A stretch of 64,000 bases of DNA, from contig CAJWCO010000002.1 in NCBI GenBank assembly GCA_913031145.1, positions 1 through 64,000 of the forward strand, written 5' to 3'. The DNA is from an uncultured Cellvibrionales bacterium (GTDB lineage: Bacteria; Pseudomonadota; Gammaproteobacteria; Pseudomonadales; Porticoccaceae). The position numbers were made by a program, and so were the translations under genes. Position 1 is the stretch's first letter; each line of letters starts with the position of its first letter. Positions 50,938 through 61,376 of the stretch are shown here, in pieces. The notes below the pieces were generated by a model. That model was given only the letters and a program-made list of their open reading frames with translations, did no database searches and had not been told where the DNA came from.

Positions 50938-50961
50938 CCCACAATTACCCACTTTTCCCCA
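50938..50961 (-). promoter_or_regulatory. MraZ operator: three TGGG repeats with 10-bp period
   Basis: On the minus strand TGGG occurs at 50961-50958, 50951-50948 and 50941-50938, exactly 10 bp apart (TGGGGAAAAG, TGGGTAATTG, TGGGTAATTT). This is the MraZ box arrangement known from E. coli. Weaker copies (AGGC, AGGC, AGGG) continue towards the start codon with 9-11 bp spacing. Confidence 0.85.
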
Positions 50962-50968
50962 TATATGA

Positions 50969-50997
50969 ACACTATTCATACTAAGATTCAAAGTCAA
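50969..50997 (-). promoter_or_regulatory. Sigma-70 promoter of the dcw cluster
   Basis: Minus strand -35 TTGACT (50997-50992), 17-bp spacer and -10 TAGTGT (50974-50969). The predicted start falls near 50962, at the first MraZ repeat, so bound MraZ would block initiation. The -10 box is imperfect, so this is a prediction. Confidence 0.55.
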
Positions 50998-51036
50998 GCA
51001 CTGCGGTGAGGCAAAAAAGGCAATAAAATCAGCGTG

Positions 51037-51062
51037 TTCAGACATTACTGTCTGAATTTTTT
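51037..51062 (+). terminator. Intrinsic-terminator-like hairpin in the mraZ-rnpB gap
   Basis: TTCAGACA (51037-51044), loop TTAC, TGTCTGAA (51049-51056), then six Ts. The T-run makes it directional for plus-strand RNA, yet no plus-strand gene is recognised upstream of it. The 371 bp between mraZ (50901) and rnpB (51273) hold this hairpin, a second at 51142-51160 and AT-rich sequence, but no recognised gene. Confidence 0.5.
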
Positions 51063-51141
51063 AGGTATGCTCTGGGGCGGTAAAGAATTAACGGTGGAAA
51101 ACATGCAACTGCGGAAACTACTTAATGTTAATTATAGGTGC

Positions 51142-51164
51142 AAGCCTCGCTTAGAGGCTTTTGC
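51142..51164 (+). terminator. Second hairpin with short T-run in the mraZ-rnpB gap
   Basis: AAGCCTC (51142-51148) and GAGGCTT (51154-51160) form a perfect 7-bp stem with a 5-base loop, followed by TTGC. The T-run is short (four Ts counting the end of the stem). It could end a small plus-strand RNA starting after the first hairpin, or be unrelated structure. Confidence 0.35.
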
Positions 51165-51272
51165 TATAAAAAATATTTTTTTATTATTAACCAGCTGATT
51201 GCACTCAGAACGCAGCGCAACTATTTGCTAAAAAAAAGCACAACATCCAGAACCGTCAGAGACGCGTCCTTC

Positions 51273-51665
<393 letters not shown>

Positions 51666-51723
51666 TAAAGAGTAACACAAACGTGACGTCAGTAGTGATC
51701 ATTACGCTTGTAAAAACGACGCA

Positions 51724-51984
51724 TCAGTTTTTAAGCGGGTGTGTGTCAGGAAGCTGTTTATGCACCCACAATGCCAATTTATGGCGCATATTTGGGTCAC
51801 TAATTTGGTCTTTCGCGAGCGGCTGAATCAGTTTGTCCTCCACCAGAACACGATATAGAAATTCAACTTTAAGTTTAGCGCTATCATGGCTTTCGAGTTC
51901 TCCATAACCGCGTTTGCTAGCATAAACAGCCCCGATTTGTAGGGCTTTTTTCATCAGTTGAGCTTCATTCAGCAATTTAACCAT
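51724..51984 (-). CDS. DUF5062-family small protein
   Basis: About 86 residues from the ATG at 51984 (MVKLLNEAQLMKKALQIGAVYASKRGYGELESHD). The longer frame would overlap purL and lacks a better ribosome site. I recognise the pattern DKLIQPLAKDQISDPNMRHKLALWVHKQLP as that of the DUF5062 family of gammaproteobacteria from memory. Soluble, mixed-charge, no catalytic motif. It follows purL by 26 bp and may be cotranscribed with it. Function unknown. Confidence 0.75.
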   Translation of the reverse strand: MVKLLNEAQLMKKALQIGAVYASKRGYGELESHDSAKLKVEFLYRVLVEDKLIQPLAKDQISDPNMRHKLALWVHKQLPDTHPLKN

Positions 51985-52010
51985 CGTTAGGCTTTCCTCA
52001 TTTCTAGCGC

Positions 52011-55000
52011 TTAAGAAACAAAATTGCGCGCATTCCTGAACACTCGCATCCACGCACTATCCTCTCCCCAGCCTTCGGGGTGCCAAGAGTTTGTGACCGT
52101 TCTAAAAACCCGCTCTGGATGCGGCATCATCAGTGTTACGCGCCCGTCCCGACTACAAATACCCGTGATTCCGTCGGGCGAGCCATTAGGGTTCGCAGGA
52201 TAGTCGATCGCGGTACGTAAGTGATTATCGATAAAACGCATACCCACCAAACCCGCAGCTTCTAATTGAGTTTGCACTTGCATGCTAGCAAATTCTACGC
52301 GCCCTTCACCATGAGAGACTGCTATGGGCATGTGGGAACCATGCATATCGCGTAATAATACTGACGGACTCGATTCGATGCGAACCAACGAAAATCGTGC
52401 TTCAAACTGCTCAGAGAAATTACGGACAAAGTAGGGCCAGAGCTCCGCACCGGGGATTAAATCACGCAAATATGAAAGCATTTGACAGCCGTTGCACACC
52501 CCCAACGAAAAGGTTTCAGGTCGCTCGAAAAACTGCGCAAATTGGTCCCGTGCGCGCGAATTAAATAATATCGTTTTCGCCCAACCTTGCCCGGCACCGA
52601 GAACATCTCCATAAGAAAAACCGCCGCATGCGGCCAACCCGACAAAATCTGTTAACTGCATTCGACCCGAAAGTAAGTCGCTCATGTGCACATCAACCGC
52701 AGAGAATTGTGCTCGATCAAACGCCGCCGCCATTTCTACCTGACTGTTCACGCCTTGTTCGCGCATAATCGCAATTCTCGGCTTAGCCCCCGTAAGAATC
52801 GCTGGAGCCGACACTTTGGCACTTAGCTCATAGGTAAGATGGACCGACAGACCCGGATCATCAGCGCGCAACGCGGCAAATTCAAGTGCCGCACAATCAC
52901 TGTTATCACGCAAAGCAGCCATTCGATAAGACGTCTCACTCCATAATTGGTGCAGCTCACCCAGCCGTCGGGAAAATAGTTCAACGCCCGCTTGCTGGAT
53001 CCGGATCACCGGTTCTGCTGCCAGACGCCCAATAACACAAGCGTGAACTCCAACACCCGCAAATCGCTCTACAATGGTATCAGTGCGATCGGCCCGCACC
53101 TGAATGACAGCCCCTAATTCTTCATTAAACAAAGCCGCGATGACATCGCGACCCAATGGATCAACATCAATGTTCAATCCGGTATGACCCGCAAACGCCA
53201 TCTCTACCAACGTGGCCGCTAAACCCCCATCGGAGCGATCGTGATAGGCGAGAATCTCATGGTCCTCGCTCAGCGCCTGAAGCGTATCGAAAAATCCCAC
53301 AACAGACGCAGGGTCGTCAACATCGGGGGTCTCATCACCCATTTGCAAGTTGACTTGAGCAAGAATCGACCCCCCCAGTCGATTGGCTCCTGCACCTAAA
53401 TCGAGAAGCACCAAGCATGTTTCGCCAAGGTCGGTCCGCAACTGCGGCGTCAGCGTTTTACGTACGTCGAGTACCGGGCTAAATGCGCTAACGACCAGCG
53501 ACAAAGGCGCTGTCACGGTTTTTTCGTCATCACCATCTCGCCATGACGTGCGCATGGACATAGAGTCCTTGCCGACCGGCACACTAATGCCCAGCGCCGG
53601 GCACAATTGCATACCGACCGCCTCAACTGTGCGGTATAATTTTGCTTCTTCCCCTGTATCACCCGCAGCACACATCCAATTCGCCGACAAACGGACATCA
53701 CCTAATCGGCCAATCCGAGCGGCGGCTATATTGGTGATTGCCTCGCCAATCGCCATACGTCCCGAGGCCGGAGCATTTAGCAGGGCCAATGGCGTGCGTT
53801 CACCCATCGACATCGCCTCTCCAACATAACTATCGTAAGTTACCGTCGTCACCGCACAGTCTGCCGTCGGCACCTGCCAAGGCCCGACCATTTGATCGCG
53901 CGCCACCATACCGCCCACGGAACGGTCGCCAATAGTAATCAAAAACTTTTTGCTGGCCACGGTTGGATGACGGAGAACACTGCCGAGACATCTTTCCAAG
54001 TTGCGATCAACCAACTCAAGCGGCACTGCGGTACCGACCGTTGTCTTGGCCGTGCGGTGCATTTTAGGAGGCTTACCAAAAAGAACCGACATTGGGAGAT
54101 TCACGGGGCTATCGCCAAAATGATCGTCGTCCAACTGAATACGCTTCTCGTTTGTCGCGCTCCCCACAACCGCAAACGGACATCGCTCACGCTCGCAAAT
54201 GGCTTCGAAAACGTGCAAATCACAAGGGGCGATCGCCAGTACATAACGTTCCTGCGCCTCATTACACCAAATCTCAAGCGGCGACATGCCAGGCTCATCG
54301 TTAGGCACGCGTCGCAATTCAAATTGTCCACCCGTACCACCGTCTTTCACCAATTCTGGAAGCGCATTCGATAGCCCTCCCGCTCCAACATCATGGATAA
54401 ACGCGATAGGGTTGCCAGAGCCCCGTTGCCAGCATTGATCGATGACCTCCTGACAACGTCGTTCTATTTCCGGATTCTGCCGTTGCACCGACGCAAAGTC
54501 TAAATCTTCCAGACTACTTCCCGAGGTCATAGACGACGCAGCACCACCACCCAGGCCGATCAGCATCGCCGGACCTCCGAGCACCACTAGGTGCGCCCCA
54601 GGTTGGAAAGACGGCTTATCAATATGCTCCTCCCGAATATTGCCATACCCGCCTGCAATCATTATCGGTTTATGGTAACCCCGGCGCTGACCCTCAAAAT
54701 CCATTTCAAAAACTCTGAAATACCCACAGAGATTAGGTCTACCAAACTCATTATTAAATGCGGCACCGCCAATCGGCCCCTCAAGCATGATGTCCAGCGC
54801 AGACACTATTCGCTCCGGCTTGCCGTAGTCACGCTCCCACACTTGCGAGTGCTTGGGAATATGCAAATTTGACACGCTAAAACCAACTAAACCGACTTTT
54901 GGCTTGGAACCGCGACCGACCGCACCCTCGTCACGTATTTCACCACCCGAACCGGTACCCGCCCCAGCATATGGCGCAATGGCGGTCGGGTGGTTGTGGG

Positions 55001-55883
55001 TCTCCACTTTCATGAGCAAATGCACCGGTTCCTCGGTATAGCCGTATTCCTTGGTTTCGGGGTCGGGGAAAAAACGCCCTCCTCGCGAGCCGCAAATGAC
55101 GGCCGCGTTGTCAGAATACGCGGACAGTACGCCTTCACCATGTTCGCGATACGTATTGCGGATCATGTCAAAAAGGCTATGCTCCTGTGCCGCGCCATCG
55201 AGGGTCCAACTCGCATTAAATATTTTGTGCCTGCAATGCTCTGAATTAGCCTGCGCGAACATCATCAATTCGGCATCAGTCGGATTTCTGTGCAATTGAA
55301 TGAACGCGGCCAGTAAATAGTCCACCTCATCATCAGCCAATGCCAAGCCTAGCTCAATATTGGCGTTCTCGAGCGCCTGTCTTCCCAAGCCCAACAGGTC
55401 AACGGAGGCAGACCGAGCGGGTTCGCGGTGAAGGAACAACGTGGCCGCAGACGCCTCATCAAAAATGACCGTCTCAACCATTTTGTCATGCAAAACTGCA
55501 GCAATTTGCACTTGCTGCTGACGACCTATCGCACCCTGAACATCGATGTAGTAAGCGATACCTCGCTCAATACGACGAACCTGATCAAGTCCGCAGTTAT
55601 GTGCGATGTCAGTTGCTTTACTTGACCAAGGCGAGATCGTTCCGAATCGTGGGATCACCAGAAAAAGTTGCCCTTGAGGATCATCCATGCCACCCTGCGG
55701 ACCATAATCTAAGAGGGATTTAAGGACCTCTGTGTGTCCATTCGTCAGTGGCTCCGCAATATCAGCAAAGTGTATGTAACGCGCCTCGACGGAGGCCACT
55801 GTGGGTTGCGTAACCTGGAGTTTCGACAACAACTTCTTCCGCATGAAGGTCGAAAGACACGGTCTGCCTTGGAGGGTAATCAT
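52011..55883 (-). CDS. purL: Phosphoribosylformylglycinamidine synthase PurL
   Basis: A 1290-residue large-type FGAM synthetase of purine synthesis with all domains fused. N-terminal PurS-like domain ([21 protein letters not shown]), linker, two AIRS-like halves ([73 protein letters not shown]) and a C-terminal class I glutaminase. Catalytic cysteine at residue 1130 ([10 protein letters not shown]), with SHGEGRVEF and PHPERVFR blocks. Start matches the family and is divergent from mltF. Confidence 0.98.
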   Translation of the reverse strand: MITLQGRPCLSTFMRKKLLSKLQVTQPTVASVEARYIHFADIAEPLTNGHTEVLKSLLDYGPQGGMDDPQGQLFLVIPRFGTISPWSSKATDIAHNCGLDQVRRIERGIAYYIDVQGAIGRQQQVQIAAVLHDKMVETVIFDEASAATLFLHREPARSASVDLLGLGRQALENANIELGLALADDEVDYLLAAFIQLHRNPTDAELMMFAQANSEHCRHKIFNASWTLDGAAQEHSLFDMIRNTYREHGEGVLSAYSDNAAVICGSRGGRFFPDPETKEYGYTEEPVHLLMKVETHNHPTAIAPYAGAGTGSGGEIRDEGAVGRGSKPKVGLVGFSVSNLHIPKHSQVWERDYGKPERIVSALDIMLEGPIGGAAFNNEFGRPNLCGYFRVFEMDFEGQRRGYHKPIMIAGGYGNIREEHIDKPSFQPGAHLVVLGGPAMLIGLGGGAASSMTSGSSLEDLDFASVQRQNPEIERRCQEVIDQCWQRGSGNPIAFIHDVGAGGLSNALPELVKDGGTGGQFELRRVPNDEPGMSPLEIWCNEAQERYVLAIAPCDLHVFEAICERERCPFAVVGSATNEKRIQLDDDHFGDSPVNLPMSVLFGKPPKMHRTAKTTVGTAVPLELVDRNLERCLGSVLRHPTVASKKFLITIGDRSVGGMVARDQMVGPWQVPTADCAVTTVTYDSYVGEAMSMGERTPLALLNAPASGRMAIGEAITNIAAARIGRLGDVRLSANWMCAAGDTGEEAKLYRTVEAVGMQLCPALGISVPVGKDSMSMRTSWRDGDDEKTVTAPLSLVVSAFSPVLDVRKTLTPQLRTDLGETCLVLLDLGAGANRLGGSILAQVNLQMGDETPDVDDPASVVGFFDTLQALSEDHEILAYHDRSDGGLAATLVEMAFAGHTGLNIDVDPLGRDVIAALFNEELGAVIQVRADRTDTIVERFAGVGVHACVIGRLAAEPVIRIQQAGVELFSRRLGELHQLWSETSYRMAALRDNSDCAALEFAALRADDPGLSVHLTYELSAKVSAPAILTGAKPRIAIMREQGVNSQVEMAAAFDRAQFSAVDVHMSDLLSGRMQLTDFVGLAACGGFSYGDVLGAGQGWAKTILFNSRARDQFAQFFERPETFSLGVCNGCQMLSYLRDLIPGAELWPYFVRNFSEQFEARFSLVRIESSPSVLLRDMHGSHMPIAVSHGEGRVEFASMQVQTQLEAAGLVGMRFIDNHLRTAIDYPANPNGSPDGITGICSRDGRVTLMMPHPERVFRTVTNSWHPEGWGEDSAWMRVFRNARNFVS

Positions 55884-56043
55884 TCGCTAGAAACTCTCAA
55901 ACATTGTCAAAGGAGAGACGCAGTTTAGCGGAAAAATGCTGTTGAGACAGATTCAATTTAACCTGATTATAGAGGTCACAAAGAATTAACGATAAGCCCA
56001 CCAAAACAAGGGTTCAGTCACTGCTGGAGAGCCAGAAAAAGTA

Positions 56044-57483
56044 ATGATTAGAACGCTGACATTAAGCGCCCAGTTGCGCCAGCTAGCTTTGGCGTTGCCG
56101 CTTATTGTGCTGACGCTCGGTCTTAGCGGCAGTGATCGCATCAATCAGCTTGAGCGCGTGCTAAAACGAGGAGCGCTCATTATGCTAACCACTGAAAGCC
56201 CGACCACCTACTACCGAGATGGACGCGGTGAAAACGGTTTCGAATATCTGCTTGTAAAAGCGTTTGCTGACCACCTCGGCGTTAAATTACGTATTGCCTC
56301 ACAGCCCAGTCTGCATCAACTGCTATTGTCTGTTGGCAGTGTCAAAGGGGATTTTGCCGCAGCCAACCTGACGCAGACCGCTCTGCGACAGCGCGCCGTC
56401 AAGTTTTCAGTGCCTTACTATCACATGACGCAGCAATTACTGTTTCGCAGTGGTCATCAACGTCCGACTGATTTAAACAACCTTGACGGAACCCTCGTCG
56501 TGACCCGTCACTCCTCGCACAGCGAGCGCCTGGAGCAACTTAAGAACGGCAATCCACGACTACAGTGGCAGGAAATAGACCATGCCAGCATGAGCGATCT
56601 GATCAAAATGGTACATCGAGGAGACATCGACTATACCGTGGTAGACTCGCTTGCCTATAAGGTAAGTCGTCATATTAACCAGCGCGCGCGCCCGGGCATC
56701 GTGATCTCAGAACCACAGCCTGTGGCATGGGCATTTGCAAATTTTGGCGATGACAGCCTGTTAGAGGCTGCAAATGCATTTTTAACCGATTTTACTACCC
56801 GTGGTGAGCTTGAGAAACTTACCGATGAAATGTTCCGACAATCGCATTATTTTTCAGTCGCCAACTCAGCCTTATTAGGTCGCATGGTCAAAACGCGACT
56901 CCCCAAATATCGCCAATTGTTCGAACACGCAGCAAAACTCAACAACTTTGACTGGCACCTCCTTGCCGCAGTAAGTTATCAGGAATCCCACTGGCAACCA
57001 CAAGCTCGGTCGCCTACAGGTGTGCGCGGTTTAATGATGCTGACCCAAGCCACCGCGCGCGAAATGGGCGTTGATGATCGAATCGACCCAAAGCAAAGTA
57101 TCCTTGGCGGCTCAAGATATCTGGCTAAATTAAGAGCGCGTCTGCCCAGTCGAATCGCAGAACCCGATCGAACATGGCTTACACTAGCGGCCTACAACGT
57201 GGGCTATGCCCATGTTGAAGACGCGCGAATCCTTGCAGATCGACAAGGCAAAAACCCTGACGTTTGGCAAAATGTGCGCGAAGAGTTTCCGCGATTGAGT
57301 GAAAAAGCTGTTTATCAAACATTAAAATACGGTTATGCCCGCGGAAACGAAGCCGTGCGTTACGTCGATAATATCCAGTATTATTTAAGTTACCTGCACC
57401 TGTACACGATCTCCCAACCCAAATTGGACGGCAAAGACACAGAGCCCTCTGATCAACCCATGCCCGCACCGGCATCCTTATAG
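56044..57483 (+). CDS. mltF: Membrane-bound lytic transglycosylase F
   Basis: A 479-residue protein with an N-terminal hydrophobic anchor (LRQLALALPLIVLTLGLSG), a periplasmic solute-binding-like domain (about 40-270; GALIMLTTESPTTYYRDGRGENGFEYLLVKAFADHLG) and a C-terminal SLT domain (about 290-450). The catalytic Glu lies in AAVSYQESHWQP, followed by SPTGVRGLMMLTQATA and LAAYNVGYAHVEDAR. It cleaves peptidoglycan glycan strands to anhydro-muropeptides, the molecules imported by AmpG. Divergent from purL, as in Pseudomonas. Confidence 0.95.
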   Translation: MIRTLTLSAQLRQLALALPLIVLTLGLSGSDRINQLERVLKRGALIMLTTESPTTYYRDGRGENGFEYLLVKAFADHLGVKLRIASQPSLHQLLLSVGSVKGDFAAANLTQTALRQRAVKFSVPYYHMTQQLLFRSGHQRPTDLNNLDGTLVVTRHSSHSERLEQLKNGNPRLQWQEIDHASMSDLIKMVHRGDIDYTVVDSLAYKVSRHINQRARPGIVISEPQPVAWAFANFGDDSLLEAANAFLTDFTTRGELEKLTDEMFRQSHYFSVANSALLGRMVKTRLPKYRQLFEHAAKLNNFDWHLLAAVSYQESHWQPQARSPTGVRGLMMLTQATAREMGVDDRIDPKQSILGGSRYLAKLRARLPSRIAEPDRTWLTLAAYNVGYAHVEDARILADRQGKNPDVWQNVREEFPRLSEKAVYQTLKYGYARGNEAVRYVDNIQYYLSYLHLYTISQPKLDGKDTEPSDQPMPAPASL

Positions 57484-57513
57484 GAGACATTCACTAAAGC
57501 GTCCTGGCAACAA

Positions 57514-57993
57514 TTATCCACCCCGCTTTTCTCGAAAAAAACGCTGCATCAATGCTCCACAATCAGCTGCGAGAACACCCCCTCGCCATTCGATCGTATG
57601 ATTGAAATGGCTTTTCTCTAGCAATTTCAAATGGCTCTGAACAGCACCTGCGCGGGGCTCCGCCGCCCCAAAGACCAGTCGTTTTATTCGCGCATGCAAC
57701 AACGCACCAACACACATCACGCACGGCTCAATCGTTACGTATAATTCACAATCCACCAATCGGTAATTATTCAAAAGCTGTCCTGCCTTGCGCAGAGCAA
57801 CCAACTCCGCATGCGCAGTGGGATCACAGGCGCCGAGCGGCTGATTATGTCCGTCGGCAATGATCTCGCCATTTTTCGTCAACACCGCGCCCACGGGCAC
57901 TTCTCCCAAACACATGGCTCGTTCGGCCAAGACGAGCGCATCGCGCATAAACATCTCGTCTAAAGCCTCAGTGGGCGGGTCAATTTTGCGCAT
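57514..57993 (-). CDS. tadA: tRNA-adenosine(34) deaminase TadA
   Basis: A 159-residue zinc deaminase making inosine at the tRNA wobble position. Catalytic and zinc motifs are PTAHAELVALRKAG (His and Glu) and TIEPCVMCVGALLHARIKRLVFG (two Cys). It begins MRKIDPPTEALDEMFMRDAL. Convergent with mltF and divergent from epmB, with about 49 bp between the two starts. Confidence 0.97.
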   Translation of the reverse strand: MRKIDPPTEALDEMFMRDALVLAERAMCLGEVPVGAVLTKNGEIIADGHNQPLGACDPTAHAELVALRKAGQLLNNYRLVDCELYVTIEPCVMCVGALLHARIKRLVFGAAEPRAGAVQSHLKLLEKSHFNHTIEWRGGVLAADCGALMQRFFREKRGG

Positions 57994-58042
57994 ACGATTA
58001 TCTCCAAAAGTTGAAATAAACTATACTGTGTTATCGAATAGT

Positions 58043-59068
58043 ATGGCAGTCGTACAGATGTTGGATCAAACTCAAATTATTGAAGTCCCAACAGATTGGA
58101 AAACCGAACTCCGCGAATCCGTGACCTCAGCCAGCGAATTATTGACGTCTTTACAACTTGACCCGGCGCTTCTGAGTGACGCACAGCAGGCTGCGTTGCA
58201 GTTCCCACTGCAAGTCCCAAAACCCTACGTGTCTCGTATTCAACGCGGTAACCCGAGGGACCCGTTACTCATACAGGTCATGCCAACTGCACAAGAACTT
58301 AACGAAGTCGAGGGATATACCGCCGACCCCCTCAAAGAAGGCGCACAGTCGCCGCAAAATGGCATCATTCATAAGTACCGCAACCGCCTCCTGTTAATTG
58401 TGAGTCCTGCATGTGCGATCAATTGCCGATACTGCTTTCGGCGGAATTTCCCTTACCAGCAACATCGCCAAAATCGCGCGCAATGGCAGTCTGCGCTTAA
58501 TTACATCCGCCAGCACAGTGAACTTAACGAAGTTATCTTCAGTGGCGGAGATCCATTACTTGCAAACGACAAATTTCTTCATTGGCTGTCAACACAGATT
58601 TCTGAAATCGCGCATATTAAAAGACTTAGAATACATACTCGTCTGCCGATCGTGATTCCCTCACGGATTGACCATCACTTGCTTAATTGGATGACTGGAT
58701 CACGCTTAAAACCGGTGATAGTCATGCATATTAATCACGCGAACGAAATTGATTCTGACGTCGAGGCCGGAATAAATCGCCTCTCTGATCAGGGAGTCAA
58801 AATTTTCAATCAATCAGTCTTACTTAAAGGCGTAAACAATTCTGCGAAGGATCTCATCGCTCTGAGTGAACGGCTCTATGATTGTGGAATCAATCCCTAC
58901 TATCTGCACCTGCTGGATCCCGTAGCGGGGGCAAGCCACTTCAATGTCGACAAAAAAGAAGCGACTCTAATCTATATGGAAATGCAGGCGGCTCTACCGG
59001 GATTTTTGTTGCCAAAGCTAGTCAGAGAAATTCCAGGACAACCCGCCAAGACCCTTGTTACTAAGTAA
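58043..59068 (+). CDS. epmB: EF-P beta-lysylation enzyme EpmB (lysine 2,3-aminomutase-like)
   Basis: About 341 residues from the ATG at 58043; upstream in-frame codons run into tadA. A radical SAM enzyme converting alpha-lysine to beta-lysine for EpmA to attach to EF-P. The cluster motif is CAINCRYCFRRNFPY, followed by IFSGGDPLLANDKFLHWL, RIHTRLPIVIPSRI, HINHANEID, NQSVLLKGVN and YYLHLLDPVAGASHF. The short C-terminal tail fits EpmB rather than the larger Clostridium-type aminomutase. efp and epmA are not in this window. Confidence 0.94.
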   Translation: MAVVQMLDQTQIIEVPTDWKTELRESVTSASELLTSLQLDPALLSDAQQAALQFPLQVPKPYVSRIQRGNPRDPLLIQVMPTAQELNEVEGYTADPLKEGAQSPQNGIIHKYRNRLLLIVSPACAINCRYCFRRNFPYQQHRQNRAQWQSALNYIRQHSELNEVIFSGGDPLLANDKFLHWLSTQISEIAHIKRLRIHTRLPIVIPSRIDHHLLNWMTGSRLKPVIVMHINHANEIDSDVEAGINRLSDQGVKIFNQSVLLKGVNNSAKDLIALSERLYDCGINPYYLHLLDPVAGASHFNVDKKEATLIYMEMQAALPGFLLPKLVREIPGQPAKTLVTK

Positions 59069-59120
59069 CCGTGTGCGTGCCGTAAAAACGAAGCCTAAGT
59101 CTGACGGAGGCGCATCGCTA

Positions 59121-59948
59121 TCACCTATCAAAACTGTTCTGCAACTCAATTAATGGCTGAATATTGATGGTCCAAAAACCCGTAAAGGGATTGTCGAGAT
59201 CAGAAATAATGACATACAAAAGGTGCACACAGGCCGTCACTGCCGCAGCCATAAAGCATTGAATCCAAACGACTGCAGTGGCGTTAATGACAAAAGACGC
59301 AACCAAAACCGCCGACATAAAAGCCACCAAATGCTTAAGTTGTGGCGGCAAACTATGATTCACAATACTGATGCGTTGCGTGCGCAATGTGGTAATGCTG
59401 GATAACTCACTGATTAAGAAATGAAGTGCCGAGCGATCACTTTCATTCGCTATGTCTAAGTCATTTACGGCGTGCATGATATCGTAAAGCTCTTTCGACG
59501 TATCCGAGTTCAGTACCGCACGATCATCATTCATGTCATGCCATTCAACAGTCGCGACCGACTGGACATACTCCTGCAACTCGCGGTAGACATTTTTCTT
59601 TTTTTCGACTTGACCATCCATATAAATAAGAAAGTCGCGGACATCGCCAATCGCATTTAACTCAGCCTCTATCACTTCCGCCAATTTATTAAACCGATTA
59701 AGCACTTCTACCAATAAAAACCCAGAAACAATGGCATAAATCATACCAAAAACTGAATAAAATTCTTCCCAAGGTGCATTATCACCAGACACATCTGCCG
59801 TCACGCCCGTTTTGGCAAACCATAGCGTTAACAGCACTGTCCCGCCCGTTGATGCGATTAACGGGAAAAGCGTATTAAAGAGTGGGTAGCGCGACGATGT
59901 CTCAGATGTAAGGGGCATGCCAAATATTGTCGTTTTACCTTCATTCAT
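59121..59948 (-). CDS. DUF4239-like (bestrophin-like) membrane protein
   Basis: A 275-residue protein. Two membrane segments near residues 25-46 and 65-82 (SVFGMIYAIVSGFLLVEVLNRF), a long charged cytoplasmic region with helices (LAEVIEAELNAIGDVRDFL, VEKKKNVYRELQEYVQSV), then two more membrane segments (about 212-255) and the ending SDLDNPFTGFWTINIQPLIEL. This arrangement, with helix pairs at both ends and a DLDxPF-like motif, resembles the DUF4239 family; the assignment is from memory of the pattern. Function unknown. Convergent with epmB. Confidence 0.65.
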   Translation of the reverse strand: MNEGKTTIFGMPLTSETSSRYPLFNTLFPLIASTGGTVLLTLWFAKTGVTADVSGDNAPWEEFYSVFGMIYAIVSGFLLVEVLNRFNKLAEVIEAELNAIGDVRDFLIYMDGQVEKKKNVYRELQEYVQSVATVEWHDMNDDRAVLNSDTSKELYDIMHAVNDLDIANESDRSALHFLISELSSITTLRTQRISIVNHSLPPQLKHLVAFMSAVLVASFVINATAVVWIQCFMAAAVTACVHLLYVIISDLDNPFTGFWTINIQPLIELQNSFDR

Positions 59949-60087
59949 GGAGTATTTCTCTAATCACTGGGGCGGCGTTTCTGCATTAGCTGAACAGTGC
60001 TGACATTCGACTGTCCAATACGCTGAGCCTTTTTATTTCATAAATATGTCAGATGCTAGGCTTCTATTTTAACACAGTAAAACTTCG

Positions 60088-61107
60088 TTAATCCATCAAC
60101 CAATTAATGCCCCCAAGTGCCGGCACACGAAAAAAATTTTCGGTATACCCGGCAGCTTGCCGCGCTAGAGCGAGTTTTTGCGCGGGCTCTAGGACCGGCT
60201 CATCGGTCAACATAAACGTCCCCCAATGCATTGCAAGTGAGCGCTTGGCACCCAAATCACGCGCCACTTGCAATGCCTCAGATGGGTTAATGTGCGCAGC
60301 GCGCATAAACCAGCGCGGCGCATAGGCACCAATGGGAATAAAGGCCGTATTGGGCGCTCCCAAGCGGGCGCGAATAGTTGTAAAATCATGCTGCGAGTAC
60401 CCTGTATCACCGGCATGAAAAAGCGCATAGTCGGGAGCGCGCATGAACCAGCCCCCCCAACGACTTTGATTGCGATCAAAAACGCCTCGTGCAGACCAAT
60501 GGCGCGTTGGCGTAAATGTAAACAACGTGCGTGATACACGCCGTTCCTGCCACCAGTCATACTCTTCAACACGTCGAATACCTGCCTGCTCAAGAAGTAG
60601 ACGATCTCCTAGGGGAACTAAAAATAAGCAGTCAGGGTTAAGGTCTTGTATCACCCGCAAGCTCGGCAAATCGAGGTGGTCGTAATGGTTATGACTGATC
60701 GTGACAACATCGACCGGCGGCAATTCACGGGCGGGTATCGCGGGTTCAACAAGCCTTTGAGGACCGGCCCAAGAAACGGGTGAGGCGCGCGATGAAAATA
60801 TCGGGTCGGTCAATATGGTCACGTCGCCATTGTCGATCAAAAAACTGGCGTGGCCAACCCATACGGCATAATGGGACGTCTCGGGCGTTAGCTGGCGCCA
60901 CGCTTCAGATGAATCAATAACAGACGGTTTCGGACTCCTGCGACCCAAACGCCATTTTAGCAAGTCAGCCAAGGGCTTGTTGATCGCGGTGCCATCGCTA
61001 TTCGTGAATCCCTCGCCACCCAGACACCCAATCAGCAGAAGGTGACAAGGCAATACTAACAGCCACAACCGGAGACGAAACGGTGGACAGATCCTGAATA
61101 AGCGCAT
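60088..61107 (-). CDS. MBL-fold lipoprotein hydrolase (UlaG/NAPE-PLD-like)
   Basis: About 339 residues. The start at 61107 gives a lipoprotein signal (LWLLVLPCHLLLIGC) with lipobox Cys28; the longer frame would bury it. The metallo-beta-lactamase fold is shown by WVGHASFLIDNGDVTILTDPIFS, the metal motif SHNHYDHLDLPSL, FTPTRHWSARGVFDRNQSRWGGW, FHAGDTGYSQHD and AMHWGTFMLTDEP. Similar proteins include N-acyl-phosphatidylethanolamine phospholipase D and UlaG; the substrate is not known. Probably an envelope-attached metal-dependent hydrolase. Divergent from ppnP across 269 bp. Confidence 0.88.
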   Translation of the reverse strand: MRLFRICPPFRLRLWLLVLPCHLLLIGCLGGEGFTNSDGTAINKPLADLLKWRLGRRSPKPSVIDSSEAWRQLTPETSHYAVWVGHASFLIDNGDVTILTDPIFSSRASPVSWAGPQRLVEPAIPARELPPVDVVTISHNHYDHLDLPSLRVIQDLNPDCLFLVPLGDRLLLEQAGIRRVEEYDWWQERRVSRTLFTFTPTRHWSARGVFDRNQSRWGGWFMRAPDYALFHAGDTGYSQHDFTTIRARLGAPNTAFIPIGAYAPRWFMRAAHINPSEALQVARDLGAKRSLAMHWGTFMLTDEPVLEPAQKLALARQAAGYTENFFRVPALGGINWLMD

Positions 61108-61376
61108 AGCGACACTCCATAATTTACAAAATGAACGCAGCCACCGCGCTGCGCAATATACGAACTGACCCAAGTTGCACGGGGAGCCAGTCGTTCAATT
61201 CGGCGCCCCTGTGCCACGTATTGTTTGCAGAGGTGACGTACGCGTGCAATCGGCACTCAGCCGGTGTCTTTTTCGTCCTTAATAATTAGCAATAAATGAT
61301 TCTCTTTAAATTGCATTCAACGGTACAATACGCGGCAAGAAAATTGCGTATTTCAGCCCTCGCGTTAGGAGTTTGT

